In this document: positions 1 to 5,151 of the stretch, piece after piece
Layout: every line of letters begins with the position of its first letter
How positions within the stretch are numbered: position 1 is the first letter of the stretch
From: Tagaea sp.
GTDB lineage: Bacteria > Pseudomonadota > Alphaproteobacteria > CACIAM-22H2
DNA: 5,579 nucleotides
Assembly (NCBI GenBank): GCA_023653245.1
Contig: JAMNXK010000174.1
Coordinates: 1-5,579 of the forward strand
Direction of reading: 5' to 3'
Program-made: the position numbers and the translations under genes
Notes under the pieces: generated by a model
Told to the model about the DNA's origin: nothing
Seen by the model: the letters and a program-made list of their open reading frames with translations, nothing else
Database searches by the model: none

Positions 1-108
1 GACTTCGTCGTGCGCGCGACAACGCCGGGCAACGACCATGTCGAACTCGCTCTGTCGCCCGGTTCGCGATCCGAATGGGCCGCCTTCGTCGCCGCACGCG
101 CCGCATGA
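1..108 (+). CDS. C-terminal end of an unidentified protein (5' end outside window)
   Basis: Reading frame 1 is open from the first base to a TGA at 106-108 and encodes 35 residues, starting DFVVRATTPG and ending FVAARAA. Codon use is GC-biased at third positions like the flanking genes, and the frame stops where an untranslated gap with a hairpin begins, so this is most likely the real end of an upstream gene. I do not recognise the family: the fragment shows a short beta-like stretch, a polar turn and a final helix rich in alanine. It has the same orientation as everything downstream and its stop is 58 bp before the receiver-protein start, so it could share a transcript with that gene. It could also be a chance open frame, since so few residues are visible. 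Confidence 0.5.
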   Translation, partial: DFVVRATTPGNDHVELALSPGSRSEWAAFVAARAA

Positions 109-138
109 TTTGCGGGGCCGTCGGCCGGACTTGCGCAG

Positions 139-156
139 GGGCGCCGCAAGGCGCTA
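139..156 (+). other. small RNA hairpin with GCAA loop just upstream of the double-receiver gene
   Basis: The bases GCGCC (141-145) and GGCGC (150-154) are exact complements around the loop GCAA (146-149), which has the GNRA pattern; a G-T wobble at 140/155 can add a sixth pair. No run of T follows, so it does not look like an intrinsic terminator. The only weak Shine-Dalgarno-like bases (AAGG, 148-151) sit in the loop and the start of the 3' arm, 15 nt before the ATG at 167. It could modestly affect translation of that gene or protect an mRNA end. In GC-rich DNA a hairpin of this size can also occur by chance. Confidence 0.3.
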
Positions 157-166
157 AGTCCGCGTT

Positions 167-934
167 ATGAAGGGGCCGATTCTCGTCATCGACGCGTTCG
201 AGGAGTCGCAGCAAGCGCTCGCGCAAGGTTTGGGCAAACTCGGCTTCCAGACCATGGTCGCGCGCACGCCCGGGGATTCGTCGCTGGCCGGCGCCAGCCC
301 CGCGCCCAAGATCGCGGTCGTCGACGTCGATGGTCTGGATACCGCGATGATCGCCGAGATGCCCAAGCTCAAGGCCAAGTGGCCGAACATGGGCGTGGTG
401 GCGCTGGCTTTGCCCCAGCGCGGCAAGACCGATATCGAGGTTCTCGCGGGCGCGCGCGCCGCCGGGGCGCACGCCTTTTTCGTGAAGCCGATCTCCAACG
501 AGGAGCTCGCCAAACGCCTGCTCGATCTGCTGCAGAAGGGCTTCGGCACCAAGCGCAAACGTCTGGTGCTGGTGGTCGACGACAGCGCCACGATCGGCGA
601 GATCATCAAGACCTATTTGCGCAAGCACGGCTACGATTCGGTCGTGAAACCGACCTGGGAAGCGGCGCTGTCGGGCTGGGACACGCTCGGGCCCGACATC
701 GTGCTGACCGATATCTTCATGCCCGGCATGGGCGGGGTCGAAGGCATTCGCCATGTGCGCGAGAACTGGGGCGGGGTGCCGGTGGTCGCGATTTCCGGCG
801 GGCTGGACACGCGCATGACGCCGGACGATGCGCTGCTCGCCGCCAAGAAAATCGGCGCGGACGCGGCGCTGAGCAAGCCGATCTCCGAAAAACAGGTCGT
901 CGAAGTCCTCAAGCGCTTCGCGCCGGTGGCTTGA
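167..934 (+). CDS. Double-receiver response regulator (REC-REC), first REC degenerate
   Basis: This 255-residue cytoplasmic protein consists of two CheY-like receiver domains and no visible output domain. REC1 spans about residues 4-124. It keeps the likely acceptor aspartate (D53 in AVVDVDG) and the conserved lysine (K107 in FFVKPIS), but the acidic pair is reduced to D9-A10, and the Thr/Ser switch position reads alanine (about A81 in VVALALP). It therefore probably binds Mg2+ poorly and is phosphorylated weakly or not at all. REC2 spans about 132-250 and is complete: D138-D139, acceptor D182 in LTDIFMPGMGG, switch S210 in VAISGG and K237 in LSKPIS. A short basic linker (TKRKR, 128-132) joins them. 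The shared KPIS ending suggests an internal duplication. No alternative start precedes Met30. Lying upstream of a che operon, it may receive phosphate from CheA as a motor-signal protein or sink, but a partner kinase elsewhere is equally possible. The receiver assignment is firm; the pathway is inferred. Confidence 0.9.
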   Translation: MKGPILVIDAFEESQQALAQGLGKLGFQTMVARTPGDSSLAGASPAPKIAVVDVDGLDTAMIAEMPKLKAKWPNMGVVALALPQRGKTDIEVLAGARAAGAHAFFVKPISNEELAKRLLDLLQKGFGTKRKRLVLVVDDSATIGEIIKTYLRKHGYDSVVKPTWEAALSGWDTLGPDIVLTDIFMPGMGGVEGIRHVRENWGGVPVVAISGGLDTRMTPDDALLAAKKIGADAALSKPISEKQVVEVLKRFAPVA

Positions 935-943
935 AGGCTTGAA
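928..943 (+). repeat. perfect tandem 8-bp duplication across the stop codon
   Basis: GGCTTGAA occurs twice back to back (928-935 and 936-943). The first copy contains the TGA stop (932-934) of the double-receiver gene, and the second places another TGA at 940-942 in a different frame. It looks like a small slippage duplication and directly abuts the AG-rich repeat patch that follows. No function is apparent. Confidence 0.6.
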
Positions 944-1005
944 AAAGAAAGGATAAGGCCTTAACCTTTCTTTTCTCCGTTGGAAAAGAAAGGTTCCTTT
1001 CTTTG
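941..1005 (+). repeat. Four alternating inverted arms of an AAAGAAAGG unit, capable of mutually exclusive hairpins
   Basis: Between the double-receiver gene and the Fic gene the same unit appears alternately as AAAAGAAAGG (943-952), its complement CCTTTCTTTT (965-974), AAAGAAAGG again (985-993) and CCTTTCTTT (996-1004). The central pair extends to a perfect 13-bp stem (AACCTTTCTTTTC, 963-975, with GAAAAGAAAGGTT, 983-995) with a 7-nt loop. The first pair brackets the palindrome TAAGGCCTTA (954-963), with one A-A mismatch between them. The last pair has only TT between its arms. Arms 1+2 and 3+4, or alternatively 2+3, can pair, which is the topology of an attenuator or translational switch. The pyrimidine-rich arm followed by CTCC could also act as a weak terminator for the upstream gene. 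The composition contrasts sharply with the surrounding GC-rich DNA. The pairing is seen directly; any regulatory role is inferred. Confidence 0.65.
987..1005 (+). promoter_or_regulatory. Ribosome-binding site and TTG start of the Fic gene, inside the inverted repeat
   Basis: GAAAGG (988-993) lies nine bases before a TTG at 1003-1005. The frame is open upstream to the TGA at 940-942 and contains no ATG, GTG or other TTG, and the next usable start (TTG, residue 31) would remove conserved N-terminal sequence, so this TTG is effectively forced. The Shine-Dalgarno bases lie in the third arm of the repeat and can pair with either CCTTTC at 965-970 or CCTTTC at 996-1001. Structure could therefore hide the site and keep translation low. 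Confidence 0.55.
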
Positions 1006-2199
1006 TCGGTCGAGCCGGAAAACCAAAGACTTGGCGCCTGGCGAACCTACTCGATCGGCGGGGAGACGTATCGCGCCTTTGTTCCGCCGCCGTTGCCGCC
1101 CCATCCGCCGCTTGAACTGTCGGGGTTGATTGCGCTCAACGACCGCGCGGTCCTCGCGCTCGGCAAGCTCGACGGTCTTTCGACGCTGCTCCCCGACCCA
1201 AGTCTTTTCATCTATCAGTACGTTCGCAAAGAAGCGGTCTTGTCTTCGCAAATCGAGGGCACGCAGTCGACGCTGGCCGATTTGCTGCGCTCGGAAATGG
1301 CGGCCCGGCCCGGGGTTCCATCCGCCGATGTCGCCGAAGTCTCCCGCTACGTCCAAGCGATGCAGCATGGTCTGGCCCGGTTGCGCGAGGGGTTTCCGCT
1401 TTCGTTGCGCCTCATTCGAGAAATCCACGAAGTGCTGATGCGCGGTGGACGCGGCCACGAGCGCTCGCCGGGCGAGTTCCGGCCAAGTCAGAATTGGATC
1501 GGCGGTACGCGCCCCGGGAACGCGACTTTCGTTCCGCCCTCGGCCGGCGATCTGATGGGCTGCCTCGACGCCCTCGAGAAATACCTGCACGACGCGACGC
1601 AGGATCTGCCGGCGCTGGTGAAGGCCGCGTTGATCCACGTCCAATTCGAATCGATCCATCCTTTTTTGGATGGCAACGGGCGGCTTGGGAGGCTCTTGGT
1701 CACCTTCCTTCTTTGCCGCGACGGCATGCTGAAGGAGCCGACGCTCTACTTGAGTCTCTATTTGAAGCGTCACCGCGCGCGCTACTACGAACTGCTTCAA
1801 CGCGTGCGGACTCATGGCGAGTGGGAAGCATGGGTCCGCTTTTTCCTCGAAGGCGTCGTCGAGACGGCGACGCTCGCGGCGGCGGCGGCGCAGCGGACGA
1901 TCGCGTTGTTCGATTCCGATCGGGTGCGGATCGAGGGGCTGGGGCGCGCGGCCGGATCGACGTTGCGGGTGCACGAAAAACTTCGTCGCAATCCGTTCGT
2001 CTCCGCGCCGGAGTTGGTCAAGGAAACCGGATTGAGTTTGCCGACGGTCCGTGTGTCGCTTACCCATCTCGCCAAACTCGGAATCGTCGATGAAGTGACG
2101 GGGCGCGACTGGGGAAAGATCTACGCCTATCGCGCCTATCTGAACATCATTCAGGAAGGCACCGAACCGATCGGCGACGCCGGCGACGACGGGGCATGA
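1003..2199 (+). CDS. Fic-family protein AMP-transferase (adenylyltransferase) with C-terminal winged helix
   Basis: This 398-residue protein belongs to the Fic enzymes, which usually transfer AMP from ATP to a hydroxyl side chain of a target protein. An N-terminal Fic_N-type region (about 10-100) carries the AFVPPPLPP and LPDP segments and the inhibitory motif S81-x-x-x-E85-G86 in SSQIEG. Its glutamate is known in this family to block productive ATP binding, placing the protein with the N-terminally inhibited (class II) Fics. The catalytic motif HPFLDGNGRLGR spans H219-R230 and is complete: H219 is the general base, D223 the metal ligand and the GNGR turn binds phosphates. A winged-helix segment (about 320-383, including LSLPTVRVSLTHL) ends the protein. 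This order resembles the SoFic type from Shewanella, and the length is normal. No signal peptide or membrane segment is seen, so it is cytoplasmic. It starts at a TTG inside an inverted repeat. Its codons are less GC-biased (ttt, ttg, tct and aaa are frequent) than those of cheA, which suggests transfer. The target is unknown, and no antitoxin gene is adjacent. Confidence 0.93.
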   Translation: MSVEPENQRLGAWRTYSIGGETYRAFVPPPLPPHPPLELSGLIALNDRAVLALGKLDGLSTLLPDPSLFIYQYVRKEAVLSSQIEGTQSTLADLLRSEMAARPGVPSADVAEVSRYVQAMQHGLARLREGFPLSLRLIREIHEVLMRGGRGHERSPGEFRPSQNWIGGTRPGNATFVPPSAGDLMGCLDALEKYLHDATQDLPALVKAALIHVQFESIHPFLDGNGRLGRLLVTFLLCRDGMLKEPTLYLSLYLKRHRARYYELLQRVRTHGEWEAWVRFFLEGVVETATLAAAAAQRTIALFDSDRVRIEGLGRAAGSTLRVHEKLRRNPFVSAPELVKETGLSLPTVRVSLTHLAKLGIVDEVTGRDWGKIYAYRAYLNIIQEGTEPIGDAGDDGA

Positions 2200-2325
2200 G
2201 CGTCCGCGGGCGAAATACGAAAAATCTTGCGGTTTCATGCCTATTTATCGGAAATCCTTGGCGAATCCCGCGCCCGGCGGTAGAAGAGATCGCGGCGGTA
2301 GGACGATTCGGGATGGATATGGACG
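2200..2325 (+). other. Intergenic gap before the che operon; likely site of its promoter
   Basis: This 126-bp stretch separates the Fic stop from the STAS start. It begins with a GC-rich imperfect palindrome (CGTCCGCGGGCG, 2201-2212) not followed by a T run, and continues with a locally AT-rich segment (about 2212-2256) that stands out from its surroundings. TTGCGG at 2227-2232 resembles a -35 element, but no convincing -10 lies at the usual spacing, so I cannot name a promoter. The AT-rich patch is still the best place in the window for a che operon promoter or regulator site. Confidence 0.3.
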
Positions 2326-2616
2326 ATGGCGCTTGAACGCCTGGAAGTTCCGGCGACTGGCGACCTTGCCGGGCTCGGCGAGCTGCGGGCGGCGCTGCTC
2401 GCGCGGCTGGAAGCCGGGCAGCCCGCCTATCTCGACGCGCGCCATGTCGACGAGCCGTCCGCAGCACTGATCCAATTGATCGAAGCCGCCGCCGCCGCGT
2501 TCGGCGAGAAGTCGCTCGGCTTCGGCTTGGTCGAGCCGAGCGACGCGCTGTGCGCCGGCTACGAGACGATCGGGCTGTTCGCGCAGCTGATGTCGCGCAT
2601 CGCGATGGATTCCTGA
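2326..2616 (+). CDS. Small STAS-like protein encoded directly ahead of cheA
   Basis: This 96-residue cytoplasmic protein fits the STAS fold of SpoIIAA-like proteins. A strand ends in PAYLDARHVDEPS (33-45), as in the usual LD-x-S-x-V-x-x-x-D-(S/T) segment, followed by helix AALIQLIEAAAAAF (46-59), a strand with GFGLVEPSDAL (65-75) and a final helix after the conserved-looking IGL (82-84). S45 lies about where anti-sigma antagonists carry a phosphorylatable serine, but the flanking residues differ (P44, A46), so phosphorylation cannot be assumed. The ATG is fixed because in-frame TAG codons at 2281 and 2299 lie upstream and no other usual start lies between. The site is preceded by GGATGGA (2311-2317) as a modest ribosome signal. 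Only one base separates its stop from the cheA start, so the two are translationally coupled. I infer a scaffold or modulator role in this chemotaxis pathway. An older remnant of a switch protein is an alternative. Confidence 0.75.
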   Translation: MALERLEVPATGDLAGLGELRAALLARLEAGQPAYLDARHVDEPSAALIQLIEAAAAAFGEKSLGFGLVEPSDALCAGYETIGLFAQLMSRIAMDS

Positions 2617-2617
2617 C

Positions 2618-4666
2618 ATGGCCGACGAAGAACAGGAACTGCGCGGCATCTTCCTGCTCGAATGCGAGGAGCTGATCGGGACGGCCGAAGCGAGCGTGGA
2701 GACGATCCGCGGCGGCGGGGAGTCCGAGGCGGCGATCCACGCGCTGTTCCGCGCGGTGCATTCGATGAAGGGCGGGGCGGGGGCGTTCGGGCTGGAGCGT
2801 CTGGCGAGCTTCGCCCACGCCTTCGAAACCTTCATGGACCGCTTGCGCAAGGGCACGGCGGTCCTCGACGCGGCGGCGGTCGATCTGTTGTTCGACGGCG
2901 TGGACGTGCTGCGCGCGCTGACCGACGAGGCGCGCGACGGCGCGCCCGCCCCGGCCGCGCGCTACGACGCCGCCCTCGGGGCTTTGCGCGAAGCCGCCGG
3001 GCTCGAAGCGGCGCCGCCCGCGCCCGCCGCCGCCGACATCGATCCGATGGAAGGCTTGGCCGTCCAAGCGCCCGCCGAGCCCGAAACGCCGTCGCGCAGC
3101 TATCGCATCCGCTTCGTGCCGGGCCCGAAGCTGATCGGCGCGGGCATCGATCCGTTGCGCGTCCTCGACATGCTCAAGGGCATGGGCGCGCTCGCGGTCG
3201 AACTCGACGCCTCGAAATTGCCCGCGCTCGCCGATCTCGATCCTTCGGTGTGCGCGTTCTCGTGGACGATGACGCTCGACTCCTCGGCGCCGCGCGCCGA
3301 TCTGGACGACATCCGCGACATGATCGACGATCTCGCGGTTTTCGAGATCGAGGATACGACGCCGGCCCCGGCGGCCGACGCCGCGCCGGCGCCGGCCAAG
3401 CCCGCCCAAGCGCCTTCCGCCGCGTCCGGCGAACCGGCCAAGCCGCGCGAGAAACCGGCGCCGCCCGTGCCCACCGTGCGCGTGGACGTGCCCAAGCTCG
3501 AGCGCCTGGGCAACATGGTGGGCGAACTCATCATCACCCAGGCTTTCCTGGCGCGCCAAGCCTCCGGCCTCGATCCCGACGCCCACCGCAAACTGTTCCG
3601 CGCGCTCGACGAAATGGCGCAGCACATCCGCGACATCGCCGACGCGGCGACCTCGATCCGCGCGCAGCCCTTGAAGGCCGTGTTCTCGCGCTTCGGCGCG
3701 CTGGTGCGCGAGCTCGAAAAGACCACCGGCAAGCGCATCCGCATGGAGATTTCGGGCGAGCACGTCGAAATCGACAAGACGGTCGTCGAGCGCTTGAGCG
3801 AACCGCTCACCCATCTCATCCGCAACTCGATCGATCACGGCATCGAGGATGCGCAAGGCCGTGCCGCCGCCGGCAAGGATCCGGTCGGGCATCTGCATCT
3901 GAGCGCCGAGCAGCGCGGCGCGCAGGTCGCCATCGAGCTGACCGACGACGGCAAGGGCATCGACCGGGCGCGCGTCCTCAAGAAAGCGATCGAGCGCGGC
4001 CTGGTGGCGGCCGGCGCCACGCTGACGGATCAGGAGATCGACGATCTCATCTTCCTGCCCGGCTTTTCGACCGCCGACGCGGTCACGTCGGTGTCGGGCC
4101 GCGGCGTGGGCATGGACGCGGTGCGCCAGACGATCGGCGAGATGGGCGGGCATGTCGGGCTCGTCTCGCGGCCCGGACAGGGCACGGTCTTCTCGCTGCA
4201 TCTGCCGCTTTCGCTCGCCATTCTCGACGCGATGGTCACGACGGTCGGCCGCCAGCACTATCTCATCCCGATTTCCGCGATCGTCGAAAGCCTGCGCCCC
4301 GCCCCCGAAGCGGTGGTGCGGATGGACGAGAGCGGCGCCATGCTCGCCTGGCGCGGGGCGCTGCTGCGGATCCTGCCCCTCGGTCAGGAGTTCGGCGTGC
4401 CCGATTGGCAGACCGATCCGTGCCGGTGCATTCTGGTGGTGGTGCGGCCGTCGGGCGGCGAGCCGCTGGCGCTGCAAGTCGACGATCTGATCGGGCAGGA
4501 GCCGGTCGTGGTGAAAAGCCTGGAGAAGAACTATCGCAAGGTCCGCGGCGTGTCCGGGGCGACGATCCTGGGCGACGGCCGGCCGGCCTTGATTCTCGAT
4601 CTGCCCTCGCTCAGCGCCGTCGCCGTCGCGCGGCGGCGCGCCGAGCGCCTGGCGGCGGAAAGCTGA
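2618..4666 (+). CDS. cheA: Chemotaxis histidine kinase CheA
   Basis: CheA, 682 residues, autophosphorylates in receptor arrays and donates phosphate to response regulators such as CheY and CheB. Domains in order: the HPt/P1 domain (about 5-105) with phosphorylated H48 in AVHSMKGGAGAFG; an Ala/Pro linker; a compact domain at about 162-246 (YRIRF to VFEIED) in the place of the regulator-binding P2 domain, but of the type often seen in non-enteric CheAs; a second Ala/Pro linker (about 249-285); the P3 dimerisation helices (from about 286, VPKLERLGNMVGELI); the kinase domain P4 with N box HLIRNSIDHGIE (N403, H407), G1 box DDGKGID (443-449), F box PGFST (481-485) and G2 box GRGVG (494-498); and a CheW-like P5 from about 531. 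All ATP-binding motifs are intact, so it should be active. At the usual I-R-M-x-P segment between P3 and P4 it reads IRAQP (347-351). The ATG follows the STAS stop by one base, and no strong ribosome site is seen, which fits translational coupling. Confidence 0.98.
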   Translation: MADEEQELRGIFLLECEELIGTAEASVETIRGGGESEAAIHALFRAVHSMKGGAGAFGLERLASFAHAFETFMDRLRKGTAVLDAAAVDLLFDGVDVLRALTDEARDGAPAPAARYDAALGALREAAGLEAAPPAPAAADIDPMEGLAVQAPAEPETPSRSYRIRFVPGPKLIGAGIDPLRVLDMLKGMGALAVELDASKLPALADLDPSVCAFSWTMTLDSSAPRADLDDIRDMIDDLAVFEIEDTTPAPAADAAPAPAKPAQAPSAASGEPAKPREKPAPPVPTVRVDVPKLERLGNMVGELIITQAFLARQASGLDPDAHRKLFRALDEMAQHIRDIADAATSIRAQPLKAVFSRFGALVRELEKTTGKRIRMEISGEHVEIDKTVVERLSEPLTHLIRNSIDHGIEDAQGRAAAGKDPVGHLHLSAEQRGAQVAIELTDDGKGIDRARVLKKAIERGLVAAGATLTDQEIDDLIFLPGFSTADAVTSVSGRGVGMDAVRQTIGEMGGHVGLVSRPGQGTVFSLHLPLSLAILDAMVTTVGRQHYLIPISAIVESLRPAPEAVVRMDESGAMLAWRGALLRILPLGQEFGVPDWQTDPCRCILVVVRPSGGEPLALQVDDLIGQEPVVVKSLEKNYRKVRGVSGATILGDGRPALILDLPSLSAVAVARRRAERLAAES

Positions 4667-4680
4667 GGGGCGGGCGCATG
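4665..4680 (+). promoter_or_regulatory. cheW ribosome-binding site overlapping the cheA stop
   Basis: GAGGGG (4665-4670) is the clearest Shine-Dalgarno sequence in the window and lies seven bases before the cheW ATG at 4678. Its first two bases are the last two of the cheA TGA. It decides the cheW start, although the frame is open far upstream across cheA. Confidence 0.7.
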
Positions 4681-5151
4681 GACAACCAATTCGTCAGCTT
4701 CGAGATCGGCGGCACGTCGTTCCTGATCCCGATCGACCGCGTGATCGAATTCCGCACCTGGGTCGAGCCGACCGGCGTGCCCCACACGCCCGACTACGTG
4801 CGCGGCATCGTCAACATCCGCGGCGAAATCGTGCCGATCTACGACGTGTCCGCGCGCCTGGGCAAAGGGCCGGCCGACGCGGGCCCGCGCCACGTGGTGG
4901 TCATCGTGCGCGGCCAGGACGGCCGCTCGATCGGCCTGCTGGTCGACTCGGTGACCGACATCGTCGCCGCCAAGAACGAGGATATGGCCGCCATGCCCGC
5001 GATCGAGGGCGGCGACGCGACGCCCTTCATGTCGGGCGTGGTGTTCCTGGCGGAGAAGATCCTCGGCGTGACCGACGTCGACCGCCTGGTCGAGGAGACC
5101 TTCCCCGGGCTCGACGCCGCGCAAGCCGCCGCCGAGGCCGCGCCGCCATGA
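4678..5151 (+). CDS. cheW: Chemotaxis adaptor protein CheW
   Basis: CheW, 157 residues, is the SH3-like adaptor that bridges chemoreceptor tips and the CheA P5 domain in the signalling array. The first beta-barrel strands are clear (FVSFEIGG, FLIPIDRVIEF), followed by the signature G43-x-x-N46-x-R48-G49 with EIVPIYDV, then VVVIVRGQDGRSIGLLVDSV and a closing ILGVTDVDRLV segment. The length is normal, with a short Ala-rich tail (from about 146). The open frame runs upstream through cheA without a stop, but only the part from ATG 4678 has CheW sequence, and a GAGGGG site precedes that ATG. The gap to cheA is 11 bp, and the stop overlaps the cheR start as ATGA, so the three proteins are made from one message. 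It pairs with the P5 domain of the adjacent CheA. Confidence 0.98.
   Translation: MDNQFVSFEIGGTSFLIPIDRVIEFRTWVEPTGVPHTPDYVRGIVNIRGEIVPIYDVSARLGKGPADAGPRHVVVIVRGQDGRSIGLLVDSVTDIVAAKNEDMAAMPAIEGGDATPFMSGVVFLAEKILGVTDVDRLVEETFPGLDAAQAAAEAAPP

Noticed and set aside
131..160. TTGCGC (131-136) as a -35 with a -10 near 154-160 for the double-receiver gene
   Set aside because: The bases at the right spacing (CTAAGT or TAAGTC) match a TATAAT box poorly and leave almost no leader before the ATG.
941..1004. The AG/CT repeat patch as a CRISPR array or transposon terminal repeat
   Set aside because: The units alternate in orientation, have short unequal gaps with no spacers, and no matching copy is visible at the other end of the Fic gene.
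2201..2212. GC-rich palindrome after the Fic stop as an intrinsic terminator
   Set aside because: The stem is short with almost no loop and is not followed by a T run.
961..2238. Minus-strand frame of 425 codons opposite the Fic gene
   Set aside because: It mirrors the Fic coding frame, has an Arg/Gln/His-rich composition and no recognisable motif, whereas the plus strand has the complete HxFxDGNGRxxR motif.
2237..2470. A 77-codon plus-strand frame starting in the gap before the STAS gene
   Set aside because: It mostly overlaps the STAS gene in another frame, is Arg/Gly/Ser-rich and has no good ribosome site.
2147..4477. Very long minus-strand open frame (776 codons) opposite the STAS gene and cheA
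   Set aside because: Its product is rich in Arg, His, Gly and Ala with no domain pattern, as expected for the antisense shadow of a GC-biased gene; the plus strand encodes an unmistakable CheA.
2662..4677. Plus-strand frame open through cheA and continuing into cheW, as if cheW had a very long N-terminal extension
   Set aside because: The upstream part is an Arg/Gly/Ala-rich out-of-frame reading of cheA. CheW similarity begins exactly at ATG 4678, which has its own GAGGGG site.
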